From: Kitasatospora sp. NBC_00374 | GTDB taxonomy: Bacteria > Actinomycetota > Actinomycetes > Streptomycetales > Streptomycetaceae | Length of the DNA stretch: 64,000 bases | Direction of reading: 5' to 3' | Assembly: GCF_041434935.1 (NCBI RefSeq) | Contig: NZ_CP107964.1 | Span: forward strand, 3,782,001-3,846,000 | In this document: positions 50,419 to 58,890 of the stretch, one piece after another | Numbering within the stretch: the stretch's first letter is position 1 | Layout of the letters: every line of letters starts with the position of its first letter | Translations under genes and position numbers: made by a program | The notes under the pieces: generated by a model | The model's input: only the letters and a program-made list of their open reading frames with translations | The model's database searches: none | What the model was told of the DNA's origin: nothing

Positions 50419-50610
50419 GTGCTGTTCACCGTGTCCGCCGCGCTGCTGTTCGGCGTCGCGCTCGCCCTGATGCTCCGCTCCAAGGCCGTCACCGTCAGCG
50501 GCGCCGTCGTCGCCGCACTGTTCGGCTTCTACCTCGCCTCCACCGGCATCGCCCCGGCCGTCAACCACGCCATCACCGGCCTCATCCACGCCCTCGCCAA
50601 CCTCCACTGA
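50419..50610 (+). CDS. Small membrane protein, SpdD-like
   Basis: 63 aa from GTG at 50419 with GGGAAGGGAG upstream (an ATG at 50368 in frame has no ribosome site). Two transmembrane segments (about 2-20 and 25-45) with few charged residues. Size and position match the SpdC/SpdD class of spread proteins. Confidence 0.65.
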   Translation: MLFTVSAALLFGVALALMLRSKAVTVSGAVVAALFGFYLASTGIAPAVNHAITGLIHALANLH

Positions 50611-50624
50611 ACGGAGAACCCGCC

Positions 50625-50837
50625 ATGACCACCACCCGCCAGACCATCGAGCCCCAGCCCGAGCCCGGGCAGGACATCGTCCTCGACGTCTTCGCGCACG
50701 CCGACCTCACCGGCGCCCACACCGCCAGCACCACCCACCCGGGCCAGTGGTGGCACCTGTGGACCCGCGACGGCCGCTACCTCGGCTCCGCCAACCGCCC
50801 CGAACTCCTCGGCGCACTCATCCACCAGACCCGCTGA
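50625..50837 (+). CDS. Small hypothetical protein
   Basis: 70 aa from ATG at 50625. Contains GQWWHLWTRDGRYLGSANRPELL; likely a compact beta-rich fold. Starts 14 nt after the previous gene. No family recognised. Confidence 0.6.
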   Translation: MTTTRQTIEPQPEPGQDIVLDVFAHADLTGAHTASTTHPGQWWHLWTRDGRYLGSANRPELLGALIHQTR

Positions 50838-50877
50838 CCACACGCCGCCCACGGCCATACGAACGGAGGAACCACCC

Positions 50878-51417
50878 ATGCCCGCCACCCGCACCGCCGC
50901 CGTACTCGGCCTGCCGGACCTCGCGTTCGTCGCCGACGGCGGCGCCCTGGTCCGCGAGATCGAGGCCTACCTCGCCACCCGGCCCGCACCCCTGCACCCC
51001 GCCGCCCCGGCCGTCTGCGTCCACGGCCGGGCCCCGGTGGCCTGGGATCTGGGCCTGACCCGCCCGCAGCCGACCCGCCTGGACCGGCTGCGGCGCCGCC
51101 CGCCGGCCCCGACGCCGATCGACACCGCCACCCACCTGCGGCTCCTGTCCCGCTACCTGACCGTCCACGGCTGGTGCCAGGGCCGGCTGTGGGACGAGCA
51201 GGGCCGCCGCTGCCTGCTCGGCGCCCAACTCGCCGTCCTCGCCGCCGGATACGGCACCGAGGCCACCGCCATGCGCGCCCGCCGCTTCCTCATGGAGCAA
51301 TTCACCACCCAGGACCCCACCATCCACTCCGTCGACCAGTGGAACGACACCGAGGGCCGCACCGCCGCCCAGGTCCACCGCCAGCTCGACATCGCCGCCG
51401 CCCGCGCCCACGGCTGA
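50878..51417 (+). CDS. DUF6197-like protein
   Basis: 179 aa. ATG with GGAGG upstream. The C-terminal two thirds (HLRLLSRYLTVHGWCQGRLWDEQGRRCLLGAQLAVLA..) match, from memory, the DUF6197 family of actinobacterial elements. Histidine, cysteine and tryptophan residues are concentrated there (HGWCQG, RRCLLG). Function unknown. Confidence 0.65.
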   Translation: MPATRTAAVLGLPDLAFVADGGALVREIEAYLATRPAPLHPAAPAVCVHGRAPVAWDLGLTRPQPTRLDRLRRRPPAPTPIDTATHLRLLSRYLTVHGWCQGRLWDEQGRRCLLGAQLAVLAAGYGTEATAMRARRFLMEQFTTQDPTIHSVDQWNDTEGRTAAQVHRQLDIAAARAHG

Positions 51418-51437
51418 CACCCGAAAGGACACATCCC

Positions 51438-51962
51438 TTGACCGGCAACGTCACCCTGCACCCCGACGGCCCGTACTTCCTGCGCCGGACCGTCGCCCGC
51501 CTGCTGCCCGACGCCGTCCACCTGGTCCAACGGCACATGCGCGAGACCATGCCGACCACCCTCGTACGCCTCGCCCACCCGTCCGCGTTCGGCCCCGCCG
51601 TCGCCGAAGCCACCGGCGGTGCCCCCACCTGGTGGCGTGCCACCCGCGAGCGTGAGCACCACCGCCGGGCCGCCCGCGACGCCCAGGGCCTGACCGTGCC
51701 CACCGCGGACGGCGGCGCGCTGGTCCTGCTCCACACCGCCGCGATGCGCGACCGGGACGAGATCCTCCCCACCCTCGTGCACGAGTTGGTCCACGTCGTC
51801 CAGATGGGTCGCCCCGCGACCGCCGCCGACGCCCTTGCCCGCAACCGCCACCATCTCGGTCTCGAACACCGCTCCCGCCGCTGGCTCGCCGACCACGACA
51901 CCGCAATCACCCGCGATGAGGAAGAGGCCTACCGCATCGAGCACCTGCTCACGGCCGCCTGA
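51438..51962 (+). CDS. Putative zinc metalloprotease-like protein
   Basis: 174 aa from TTG at 51438 (AAAGGA upstream); GTG at 51450 is an alternative. HELVHVVQ (about 116-123) is an HExxH metal site followed by a conserved glutamine, as in gluzincin-type peptidases. A second cluster of acidic residues near the C-terminus (DHDTAITRDEEEAYR) could give the third ligand. No signal peptide, so it would act inside the cell. A defence-countering role is possible but unproven. Confidence 0.6.
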   Translation: MTGNVTLHPDGPYFLRRTVARLLPDAVHLVQRHMRETMPTTLVRLAHPSAFGPAVAEATGGAPTWWRATREREHHRRAARDAQGLTVPTADGGALVLLHTAAMRDRDEILPTLVHELVHVVQMGRPATAADALARNRHHLGLEHRSRRWLADHDTAITRDEEEAYRIEHLLTAA

Positions 51963-52084
51963 CGCCGGCCTGCCCGACCGGCCGTGCCGCCCAACACCCG
52001 CTCAGAAGGCGGTTGGTAGGCGGTGCGGGGGACCGGACAGACCCGCTCCCGAAGCCACCGCGCACCTCACCAGGAGGAAACCCC

Positions 52085-52561
52085 GTGTCCGTCGGAGAAA
52101 CCCCGATCACCGTCGTCGGCAACCTGACCGACGACCCCGAACTGCGCTTCACCCCCAACGGCGTGGCCATGGCCCGCTTCACCATCGCCTCCACCCCGCG
52201 CACCTACGACAAGACCACCGGCCAGTGGAAGGACGGCACCGCGCTGTTCCTGCGTGCCACCGCCTGGCGCGAGATCGCCGAACACGCCACCGAGTCCCTG
52301 ACCAAGGGCATGCGCGTGGTCGCCACCGGCCGACTCGTCCAGCACAACTGGCAGACGCCCGAGGGCGAGAACCGCTCCATGCTCGGCCTCGACCTCGACG
52401 ACATCGGTCCGTCCCTCAGGTTCGCCACCGCCAAGGTCACCAAGACCCAGCGCCCCGGCGCCGCCACGACCCCCGCCGCTGACCAGTGGTCCACCGCCGC
52501 GCCCGCCGGGCCGGCACCCGTCGGGGCGGCGCCGCAGAACAGCGAGGAACCGCCGTTCTAG
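52085..52561 (+). CDS. ssb: Single-stranded DNA-binding protein
   Basis: 158 aa from GTG at 52085 (AGGAGG upstream). OB fold with the SSB signatures VGNLTDDPELRFTPNG and FLRATAWREIAEH, then a disordered Pro/Ala tail ending EEPPF, the acidic/hydrophobic tip that recruits replication proteins. An element-encoded SSB fits single-strand stages of AICE replication. Confidence 0.93.
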   Translation: MSVGETPITVVGNLTDDPELRFTPNGVAMARFTIASTPRTYDKTTGQWKDGTALFLRATAWREIAEHATESLTKGMRVVATGRLVQHNWQTPEGENRSMLGLDLDDIGPSLRFATAKVTKTQRPGAATTPAADQWSTAAPAGPAPVGAAPQNSEEPPF

Positions 52562-52583
52562 AAGGCCCCCGGACAGCACGAAA

Positions 52584-52632
52584 CCCCGCAGCGGCCGGAC
52601 GACCTTGCCGGGCAACACCGGCCGCTGCGGGG
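52584..52632 (+). terminator. Strong hairpin after ssb
   Basis: Perfect 15-bp arms (CCCCGCAGCGGCCGG at 52584-52598 and its complement at 52618-52632). No U-tract, so it may be an mRNA-stabilising hairpin or partial terminator rather than a classical one. Confidence 0.5.
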
Positions 52633-52670
52633 CCAATCCAGCCCCGTTCTCACGAGACCAGAGGACCAGC

Positions 52671-53255
52671 ATGCCCGACTTCGGCACCAACACGCTCGCC
52701 GTCACCGACGACGACTACGACCGCTCCCGCGCCTCCGACGGCCACTCCCGCTACGGCGCCTACCTCGCCCAGCGCGCCCACCTGCTCCGCGACGGCGACC
52801 GGCCCCTGACCCCGGTCGAGTTCGCGTCCGCCGCCTGGACGACCGCCACCAGCCCGATCATGTACCCCGGCTACGTCCGCACCCGCCCCGACCTCGCCGA
52901 CCTGACCACCGTCATCACGGACGACTACCGGCTCGCCCTGCGGATCACGATCCCGCTCCGCCACCACGCCCTCACCCACCGGCCCGCCCGCGTCCTGGAC
53001 TGGCAGACCCAGCACGACCCCTGGTCCGACGCGCGGTGGACGGCGCTGGAGGCACCCGAACAGGGCGACCGGCCCGCACTGCTGACCACCGCCACCCTGC
53101 ACCTCCCGGTGCCCGAGCGGATCCTCGTCACGCCCACCGCGGCCCGGCCGGGCCCAGTCATGACGCGCGAAGCTAAGGCCGCCGTCCGGGCACTGGCCGG
53201 GTACGCCAACGCGCACGCCCACCTGGTCGCCGACCTCACCGGCGGTACGCGGTGA
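52671..53255 (+). CDS. Hypothetical protein
   Basis: 194 aa from ATG at 52671 (AGAGGA upstream). Mixed alpha/beta character with few distinctive motifs; LDWQTQHDPWSDARWTALE and TTATLHLPVPERIL are its most conserved-looking parts. No family recognised. Its stop overlaps the start of the HNH-like gene (GTGA). Confidence 0.6.
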   Translation: MPDFGTNTLAVTDDDYDRSRASDGHSRYGAYLAQRAHLLRDGDRPLTPVEFASAAWTTATSPIMYPGYVRTRPDLADLTTVITDDYRLALRITIPLRHHALTHRPARVLDWQTQHDPWSDARWTALEAPEQGDRPALLTTATLHLPVPERILVTPTAARPGPVMTREAKAAVRALAGYANAHAHLVADLTGGTR

Positions 53256-53611
53256 CGCCCCGGGTACCGCCGCTGGCCGACACCGGCCTGTGGCAGGCCG
53301 TCATGGCCGCCGCCTCCGGCCGCTGCCAGTGCCGCGGCACCTGCGGCAAGAACCACACCAAGGACGGCGGACGCTGCCCCCGCGAACACGGCGGCCACCA
53401 GCAGCACCACGGCGGCGGCACCGTCCACCTCATCGCCGCCCCCGCCGACTCCGCAGCCCTGCTGCTACCCCCGCACCGCGCCGCGACCCTGCCCAAACAG
53501 GCCCTCGCCGCCTGGTGCCCCACCTGCCACGACGGCGCCCGAACCACCGCCCGCAAGACCCAGCGCGCCACCGCCCCGGCCACCGCGCCGGACTCCCTGT
53601 TCGACCTCTGA
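53252..53611 (+). CDS. HNH-like zinc protein with C-terminal clamp-like motif
   Basis: 119 aa from GTG at 53252 (GTGA overlap). Cys residues C25, C27, C31 (CQCRGTC) and C42, with a late WCPTCH pair (C89, C92), form the zinc knuckle of HNH-type nuclease-like proteins. The candidate catalytic His/Asn cluster (HTKDGGRCPREH) is ambiguous. The protein ends DSLFDL, similar to beta-clamp binding motifs, and the next gene encodes a clamp-like protein. Confidence 0.65.
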   Translation: MTPRVPPLADTGLWQAVMAAASGRCQCRGTCGKNHTKDGGRCPREHGGHQQHHGGGTVHLIAAPADSAALLLPPHRAATLPKQALAAWCPTCHDGARTTARKTQRATAPATAPDSLFDL

Positions 53612-53627
53612 CACCCGGGAGAAAGCC

Positions 53628-54329
53628 GTGTCCCTCACCCTGACCGACCTGCCCGCCATCGTCCGCCAGCTCACCCCGCACATCAGCACCGACGACACCC
53701 TGCCGATCCTCAACGGCATCTACCTGGAAGCCACCGGCACCCACCTGTTCGCCGCCGCCACCGACCGCTACACCTTCGCCCTCGCCCGCCGCGAGGCCGC
53801 CGAGAACGACCGGTCCGAGCCGTGGCGGGCGCTCATCACCCGCCACGACCTCACCGCCCTGCGCGCCCTGTTCCCCACCCGCCGCCGCCCCGCCGACCTC
53901 ACCCTCACCCACGACCGGGGCTGCACCCGACACCCCGACGGCTTCCTGACCGTCAGCGACGGCACCCGGACCCTGCGGCTGTCCGCCAGCGCCTCCCTCG
54001 CCCGCCGCTTCCCGAAGTGGCGCCCGCTGTTCTCCGCCGCCCTGGCCGCCGAGCCCCACCAGAACACCGAGGCCCTCTACAGCGCGGCGTTCCTCGCCCG
54101 CTGGGCCACCGCCGCCGAACGCTGGCAGCCGATCACCACCTGGTCCGCCGGACCCGACAAGCCCCTGCTCGTCGCCGTCGGCCACGACTTCCTCGGCCTC
54201 CAGATGCCCGTACGCCTCGACCACAAGCCCGACGCCCCCGCCCGCGAGCGCCACGACCGCACCGCCCTGCGCACCACCTGGACCGACACCCTCAGCGCAC
54301 CGGCCACCGGCCGCCTCCAGGCCGCGTAG
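53628..54329 (+). CDS. DnaN/sliding-clamp-like protein
   Basis: 233 aa from GTG at 53628 (GGGAGAAAG upstream). The N-terminal part reads as a clamp domain: TLPILNGIYLEATGTHLFAAATDRYTFALARR matches the PIL-x-G-x-x-L ... TDRYTLA signature of bacterial DnaN. The length allows about two of the usual three clamp domains. It could tether the prim-pol or a nuclease, form a smaller ring with more subunits, or be a decoy for the host clamp. Ring formation cannot be judged here. Confidence 0.7.
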   Translation: MSLTLTDLPAIVRQLTPHISTDDTLPILNGIYLEATGTHLFAAATDRYTFALARREAAENDRSEPWRALITRHDLTALRALFPTRRRPADLTLTHDRGCTRHPDGFLTVSDGTRTLRLSASASLARRFPKWRPLFSAALAAEPHQNTEALYSAAFLARWATAAERWQPITTWSAGPDKPLLVAVGHDFLGLQMPVRLDHKPDAPARERHDRTALRTTWTDTLSAPATGRLQAA

Positions 54330-54338
54330 GAGGCCGCC

Positions 54339-54605
54339 GTGCCGATCCGCGCCATCACCTTTCACATCGTCACCTGCGACGTCTGCGGCGACGAGGACGC
54401 CGACGAAGTCCTCCCCCTCTTCGACACCCCCGAGATCGCCGCCCACAACGCCCGCCGGTGCGGCTGGCTCCTCACCGCCGACCGGCGCGCCATCTGCCCC
54501 GACAACGACCACCAGCACCGCGCCGCCCTCGACCAGCTCATGCCGCCCGAGCCCCACATTGAGATCGACGGCCAGCTGCCGTTCAACCCCGACCCGACCA
54601 CCTGA
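54339..54605 (+). CDS. Small hypothetical protein with CxxC
   Basis: 88 aa from GTG at 54339 (GGAGG upstream). A CDVCGDED segment near the N-terminus and a single Cys about 20 residues later may bind metal; the C-terminus has GQLPFNP, also loosely clamp-motif-like. No family recognised. Sits between the clamp-like and prim-pol genes. Confidence 0.6.
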   Translation: MPIRAITFHIVTCDVCGDEDADEVLPLFDTPEIAAHNARRCGWLLTADRRAICPDNDHQHRAALDQLMPPEPHIEIDGQLPFNPDPTT

Positions 54606-54664
54606 CCAGCCGGCCCCGGGGTGACCCACCCGGCCCGCCCCGGGGCCCCGCCGGAAGGAGACCC

Positions 54665-55555
54665 ATGACCGCAAACCTGCTGCTGACCGCCGCCCTCGCC
54701 GCCGCCGCGAGCGGCCGGCACGTCTTCCCGCTCATCCCCTACGGCAAGCGCCCCGCCGTCAAAAACTGGGAAAGCCGCGCCACCCTCGACCCCAGCCGGA
54801 TCCGCCGATGCTGGAGCACCAGGCAGTACAACGTCGGCATCGCCTGCGGACCCTCCGGCCTGCTGGTGGTCGACCTTGACACCCCCAAGGACAGCGACGA
54901 CACCCCACCCGAGGCGTGGGCGCTGCCCGGCATCCACGACGGCCATGACGTCTTCGCCGCGATCTGCGAACGCCACCGCCAGCCGCTGCCCGACGACACC
55001 TACACCGTCCGCAGCCCCGGCGGCAGCACCCATCTCTACTTCGCCGCCCTGCCCGGGGCCGGCCTGCGCAACACCCAGGGCCGCGACCGAGGCGGACTCG
55101 GCTGGAAGATCGACACCCGCGCGGGCGGCGGCCTGGTCGTCGCCGCGGGCAGCCTCACCCCCAAGGGCCCCTACACCACCGTCCGAGACGCCCCTGTGGC
55201 CCCGCTCCCCGACTGGCTCGCCACCCTGCTCACCCCCGCACCGCTGCCCCCGCAGAAGCCCGTCACTGTCCCGCTGCGCAGCGACGACCGCCGCTCCAAG
55301 TGGCTGCACGTCGCCATCAACGCCGAGATCCAGCGCGTTCTCACGTCCCCCGCCGACGGACACAACAAAGCCCTCTACCTGGCCGCCGTCGCCCTCGGCC
55401 AGATCGTCGCCGGCGGCGGACTCACCGAAGCCGAGGTCACCACCCACCTCACCACCGCCGCCCACCAGGTCGGCCAGAAGCCCGGCGAGATCGCCCGCAC
55501 CATCGCCTCCGGCCTCAAAGCCGGAGCCCGCCGACCCCGAACCCTCGCCGCATGA
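54665..55555 (+). CDS. Bifunctional primase/polymerase (prim-pol) replication protein
   Basis: 296 aa. ATG with GGAAGGAG upstream. Prim-pol (archaeo-eukaryotic primase) fold: metal-binding VVDLDTP (D70, D72) and GGSTHLYF (H123), with a C-terminal helical bundle. Together with the helicase that follows it forms a RepAB-like replication module instead of the RepSA-type rolling-circle initiator. It would prime and copy the excised element. Stop overlaps the helicase start (ATGA). Confidence 0.88.
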   Translation: MTANLLLTAALAAAASGRHVFPLIPYGKRPAVKNWESRATLDPSRIRRCWSTRQYNVGIACGPSGLLVVDLDTPKDSDDTPPEAWALPGIHDGHDVFAAICERHRQPLPDDTYTVRSPGGSTHLYFAALPGAGLRNTQGRDRGGLGWKIDTRAGGGLVVAAGSLTPKGPYTTVRDAPVAPLPDWLATLLTPAPLPPQKPVTVPLRSDDRRSKWLHVAINAEIQRVLTSPADGHNKALYLAAVALGQIVAGGGLTEAEVTTHLTTAAHQVGQKPGEIARTIASGLKAGARRPRTLAA

Positions 55556-56676
55556 CCCGCCCCGCCGACCCCGACACCACGCCCCCGGCGCCCCGGCTGC
55601 GGATCGTCACCGACGACGACCCTGCCGCCCCCTGGCCCGACGAACCCGACCCATGGCCGGACCCCTGGCCCACCCCCGGCCCGCCCCTGACACCGGTGGC
55701 GCCCGCTCTCCCGGCGGCTGACCAGGCAGCCCGGCCGAAGACCGTGTGGACCGCCACCGAGCTGATGGCCACGCGCTTTCCCGAGCCGAAGTGGGCCGTC
55801 CCCGGGTTCTTCGCCGAGGGCGTCAGCCTCCTCGCCGGGCCGCCGAAGGTCGGCAAGTCTTGGCTGTCTCTCGGCCTCGGCTTGGACGTCGCCGCCGGAC
55901 GGCCCGTCTTCGGCACGGTCCCTGTCACCGCCGGCCCCGTCCTCTACCTCGCTCTGGAGGACACCGGCCGCCGCCTCCAAAACCGCATGAGCAAGCTCCT
56001 CGCCCACCGCCCCGCCCCCGACGGCCTCACCCTCATGACCGAGTGCCCGCCCATGCCCCAGGGCGCGCAGCTCCTGGCGAACTGGCTCGGCGCCAATCCC
56101 ACCGCCCGCCTGGTTGTCATCGACGTCTTCGCCAAAGTCCGCGGCATCTCCGCCCCGGGCGCCTCCGCCTACGACGCCGACTACGCCGCGATCGGCCATA
56201 TCAAGGCCATCGCCGACCACTTCGCCGTCGCCGTCATCCTCGTCCACCACGTCCGCAAGATGGGCTCCGACGACTTCCTTGCCGAGGTCTCCGGCACCAA
56301 CGGCCTCGCCGGGGCCGCCGACGCCACCCTCGTCCTCAAACGCTCCCGTGGCAAGGCAGACGGAGTCCTTCACATCACAGGCCGCGACGTCGACGAGAAC
56401 GAACATGCCCTCAGCTTCCAACCCGACACCGGAAGCTGGCTCCTCCTCAACGGCCCCGCCAGTGACCACACCATCGGCGACACCCGCGCCACCATCCTCA
56501 CTCACGTCCGCACCCACCCCGGCGCCCGCCCCATGGACATCGCCGCCGCCACCGGACTCGACGTCGACCTGACCCGCCGCACCTGCTCCCGCATGGCCGA
56601 AGCCGGCCAACTCAACCGGGACACCACGGGCGCCTACACCGCCCCTGCCCCGCCGGACACGCTCCCCATCCCCTGA
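55552..56676 (+). CDS. RepA-like AAA ATPase/helicase
   Basis: 374 aa from ATG at 55552. Pro/Asp-rich N-terminus (about 1-65), then a RecA-type ATPase of the RepA/AAA_25 group: Walker A GPPKVGKS (96-103), Walker B LVVIDVF (about 185-191), ILVHHVRK motif. A C-terminal winged helix (about 310-365: MDIAAATGLDVDLTRRTCSRMAEAGQL) may bind origin DNA. It pairs with the prim-pol; the octamer repeats just after its stop are candidate binding sites. Confidence 0.87.
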   Translation: MTRPADPDTTPPAPRLRIVTDDDPAAPWPDEPDPWPDPWPTPGPPLTPVAPALPAADQAARPKTVWTATELMATRFPEPKWAVPGFFAEGVSLLAGPPKVGKSWLSLGLGLDVAAGRPVFGTVPVTAGPVLYLALEDTGRRLQNRMSKLLAHRPAPDGLTLMTECPPMPQGAQLLANWLGANPTARLVVIDVFAKVRGISAPGASAYDADYAAIGHIKAIADHFAVAVILVHHVRKMGSDDFLAEVSGTNGLAGAADATLVLKRSRGKADGVLHITGRDVDENEHALSFQPDTGSWLLLNGPASDHTIGDTRATILTHVRTHPGARPMDIAAATGLDVDLTRRTCSRMAEAGQLNRDTTGAYTAPAPPDTLPIP

Positions 56677-56677
56677 A

Positions 56678-56737
56678 CTGTCCGGCCTGTCCGGCTGTCC
56701 GGTCACATCCGCTGACCAGCACAGTCAGGCCGGACAG
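56678..56737 (+). promoter_or_regulatory. Octamer array C, upstream of xis-int
   Basis: Three CTGTCCGG octamers in tandem and one opposed CCGGACAG. A 12-bp perfect inverted repeat (CTGTCCGGCCTG at 56678, complement at 56726) frames them. The octamer is the same as in modules A and B. Location between rep and xis suggests an operator for xis-int, or the replication origin. Confidence 0.65.
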
Positions 56738-56803
56738 CGTCCCGGACACGTGCGCACAACTGTCCTGTCCATCCGTCTCAACGCAGTTGAGGAGAACCCC
56801 ACC

Positions 56804-56986
56804 ATGGCAAGGCTCCAGACGCTCAAGCTCGCCGAGGTCCTCACCGAGGTCCGGATGTCCCGCGCCGCCTTCTACCGCATGCGGGCCCGTGGCGAGGCAC
56901 CCGCGATGAAGAAGCTGCCCAACGGGCAAATCCGCGTCACACGCGCCGCCCTTGACGCCTGGTGGGACAGCCAGGACGCCGCCTGA
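56804..56986 (+). CDS. xis: Excisionase (helix-turn-helix)
   Basis: 60 aa from ATG at 56804 (GAGGAG upstream). MerR-like/HTH_17 winged helix: LKLAEVLTEVRMSRAAFYRMRARGEAPAMKKLPNG..RVTRAALDAWW, standard for AICE excisionases. Followed by int 58 nt later, with a small hairpin (57001-57020) in between. It directs Int to excision. Confidence 0.9.
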   Translation: MARLQTLKLAEVLTEVRMSRAAFYRMRARGEAPAMKKLPNGQIRVTRAALDAWWDSQDAA

Positions 56987-57044
56987 CCACGCTCGCCCGG
57001 CCCCGGGCACTAGTCCGGGGACGCCCATCCAAAGGAAGCCAGAG

Positions 57045-58412
57045 ATGCCCAAGCCCACGTTCAAGGCCCGTGTTTGGGCTATTCGCGAGAAGGTTCGAGC
57101 CGGCCAGAACACCTACGAACTGCGCTGGAGGGTGGGGGACACTCCGTTCTCCAGCACATTCAAGAGCAAGACGCAGGCGGACGGCAGGCGGGCGAAACTG
57201 CTCACTGCCATCAACGACGGTGTGCCGTTCGATGAGATCACCGGCCTGCCGATGACGGAGGTTCGGGCGAAAGACGACGTCAGTTGGTACATCCATGCGC
57301 GCGACTTCACAGAGATGAAGTGGGCGGGCGCACCGGCCAAAACACGGACCACTATCGCTGACATGCTGGCCACCGCCACGCCCGTCCTGGTGACGTCCCG
57401 CCTCGGCATGCCGTCCACCGAGGACGTGCGGACGGCGCTCTACAGCTGGGCGTTCAACGTCAACCGATGGCGGGACGCACCACCTGCCAAGGTGCAGAAG
57501 GTCTTGGAGTGGGTAGAGCGGCAGTCCATCCCGATGAGCCATCTGGATGAACCGCTGCTGATGCGGAAAGTGCTGACCGCCTTCACGCTCAACCTCGACG
57601 GGTCGAAGTCCTCGCCGCACACCGTCCGCCGCAAGCGAGCGATCTTTCACAACGCCTTGGGCTATGCGGTCGAGGCACGGCGACTCCCCCACAACCCTCT
57701 GCATCAGGTGCAGTGGACTCCGCCCGCGACCACAGAGGCGGTGGACCCCGCCGTCGTCGCGAACCCGAAGCAGGTTCGCAGGCTGCTCGGCAAAGTACAG
57801 GAGCAGGGGAAGCGCGGAGAGCATCTGAAGGCGTTCTTCGGCTGTCTCTACCACGCCGGCATGCGGCCGGCTGAGGCTGTCTGGTTGCGTAAGGCGAACT
57901 GCCACCTGCCCGTCAGCGGCTTCGGTCTCCTGTCCATCGACGGATCTCGGCCGCGGGTGGGCAGCTCATGGACGGATAGCGGCACGCCGCATGACACTCG
58001 GGGTCTCAAATGGCGACCGGCCAAGGAGACCAGACCGATCCCGATCCCGCCCGAGTTGGTGACCGCGCTGCGCGAGCACATCGACGCGCACGGCGTTGCT
58101 CCGGACGGGCGGCTGTTTCGTACGTCGCGAGGCGGCCTCGTTCAAGAGAGCGGCTACGGCGTGGTCTGGAAGAAGGCCCGGGAGAAGGCACTCACGCCCG
58201 AGCAGGCCGCATCCCCCTTGGCCACCCGTCCGTACGACCTACGGCATGCGGGGATCTCGCTTTGGCTGAACTCGGGGGTCGACCCCGCCGAGTGCGCCCG
58301 CCGGGCCGGGCACAGCATCGCTGTTCTGCTGAGGGTCTACGCGAAGTGCCTCGACGGTGCGACAGACGCTGCGAACCGCCGAATCGCCGAAGCCCTCAGC
58401 GAGTGGGACTGA
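57045..58412 (+). CDS. int: Tyrosine-recombinase integrase
   Basis: 455 aa from ATG at 57045 (AAAGGA upstream). N-terminal arm-type DNA-binding region, SAM-like core-binding domain (about 75-230), catalytic domain with R274 (AGMRPAEA), R400 in YDLRHAG (Tyr replaces the usual first His), H423 (AGHS) and nucleophile Y432 (RVYAK). It ends 178 bp from attR. Expected to recombine attP with the tRNA-Tyr anticodon region. Confidence 0.94.
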   Translation: MPKPTFKARVWAIREKVRAGQNTYELRWRVGDTPFSSTFKSKTQADGRRAKLLTAINDGVPFDEITGLPMTEVRAKDDVSWYIHARDFTEMKWAGAPAKTRTTIADMLATATPVLVTSRLGMPSTEDVRTALYSWAFNVNRWRDAPPAKVQKVLEWVERQSIPMSHLDEPLLMRKVLTAFTLNLDGSKSSPHTVRRKRAIFHNALGYAVEARRLPHNPLHQVQWTPPATTEAVDPAVVANPKQVRRLLGKVQEQGKRGEHLKAFFGCLYHAGMRPAEAVWLRKANCHLPVSGFGLLSIDGSRPRVGSSWTDSGTPHDTRGLKWRPAKETRPIPIPPELVTALREHIDAHGVAPDGRLFRTSRGGLVQESGYGVVWKKAREKALTPEQAASPLATRPYDLRHAGISLWLNSGVDPAECARRAGHSIAVLLRVYAKCLDGATDAANRRIAEALSEWD

Positions 58413-58544
58413 TCACAAGACCGGGCCAGAGCGGTCCCACACATGTCCCACACGCGCTGGTCAGGAGCGGTACACAGGTGAGACAAACCGGCACATAGGG
58501 CTAATTTTGACCCTCATGGAGCAAGGCCACTTGCAGCGCAAAAA

Positions 58545-58584
58545 GACCGGCCCTGAACTGCGTTTCCGCAGTTCAGGGCCGGTC
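58545..58584 (-). terminator. tRNA-Tyr terminator carried by the element
   Basis: Perfect 14-bp arms (GACCGGCCCTGAAC/GTTCAGGGCCGGTC) with loop TGCGTTTCCGCA, followed on the minus strand by TTTTTG. It replaces the chromosomal terminator displaced to 29936-29975. Confidence 0.9.
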
Positions 58585-58590
58585 TTGCTA

Positions 58591-58644
58591 TCCGGTGGCT
58601 GGTGCAGGGTTCGAACCTGCGTAGCTTGCGCGACAGATTTACAG
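58591..58644 (-). repeat. attR: 54-bp repeat within tRNA-Tyr
   Basis: Identical to 29981-30034. It supplies the 3' part of the functional tRNA; bases beyond 58644 are the chromosomal 5' part. Confidence 0.95.
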
Positions 58645-58676
58645 TCTGCTCCCTTTGGCCGCTCGGGCAACCAGCC
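58596..58676 (-). tRNA. tRNA-Tyr (GUA), element target
   Basis: 81 nt. Acceptor GGCTGGT/ACCAGCC, anticodon loop CTGTAAA (GUA), a long variable arm as in class II tRNAs, and T-arm GCAGGTTCGAACCCTGC. CCA not encoded. Intact, because the element restores the 3' half on integration. Confidence 0.95.
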
Positions 58677-58890
58677 AGGGATGGTGTCTTGCGGGGCACG
58701 CCCCGTTCGACGTCGTAAACGATACCTGATGGACGGGGGTGGTTCGCCACTCGATTGGTCACGTGATGATCAAGGGCGGGTCGCGGCTGTCTGCCGCGGG
58801 CCGGGGGCAGGGCTGGATAGGCTGGGGTGGCGGCTGCCCGGGCGGGTGGCCCCAGACCGTGAAGCCAGTACCGCAAGGAGACCAACACCC

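Larger units (their letters stand above)
29981..58644. mobile_element. Actinomycete integrative and conjugative element (AICE) in tRNA-Tyr
   Basis: 28.7 kb bounded by a 54-bp direct repeat of the tRNA-Tyr 3' end. Int and Xis adjoin the right att site. A prim-pol/helicase replication pair, TraB DNA translocase, Spd spread proteins, a WhiB-like protein, a Nudix (Pif-like) protein and GntR/XRE regulators complete the AICE core (42.2-58.4 kb). The left 12 kb is accreted cargo: two NLR cassettes and a passenger block. Insertion restores tRNA-Tyr at the right end. Occupation of tRNA-Tyr next to yajQ recalls SLP1 of S. coelicolor. All core genes look intact, so the element may be mobile. Confidence 0.93.
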
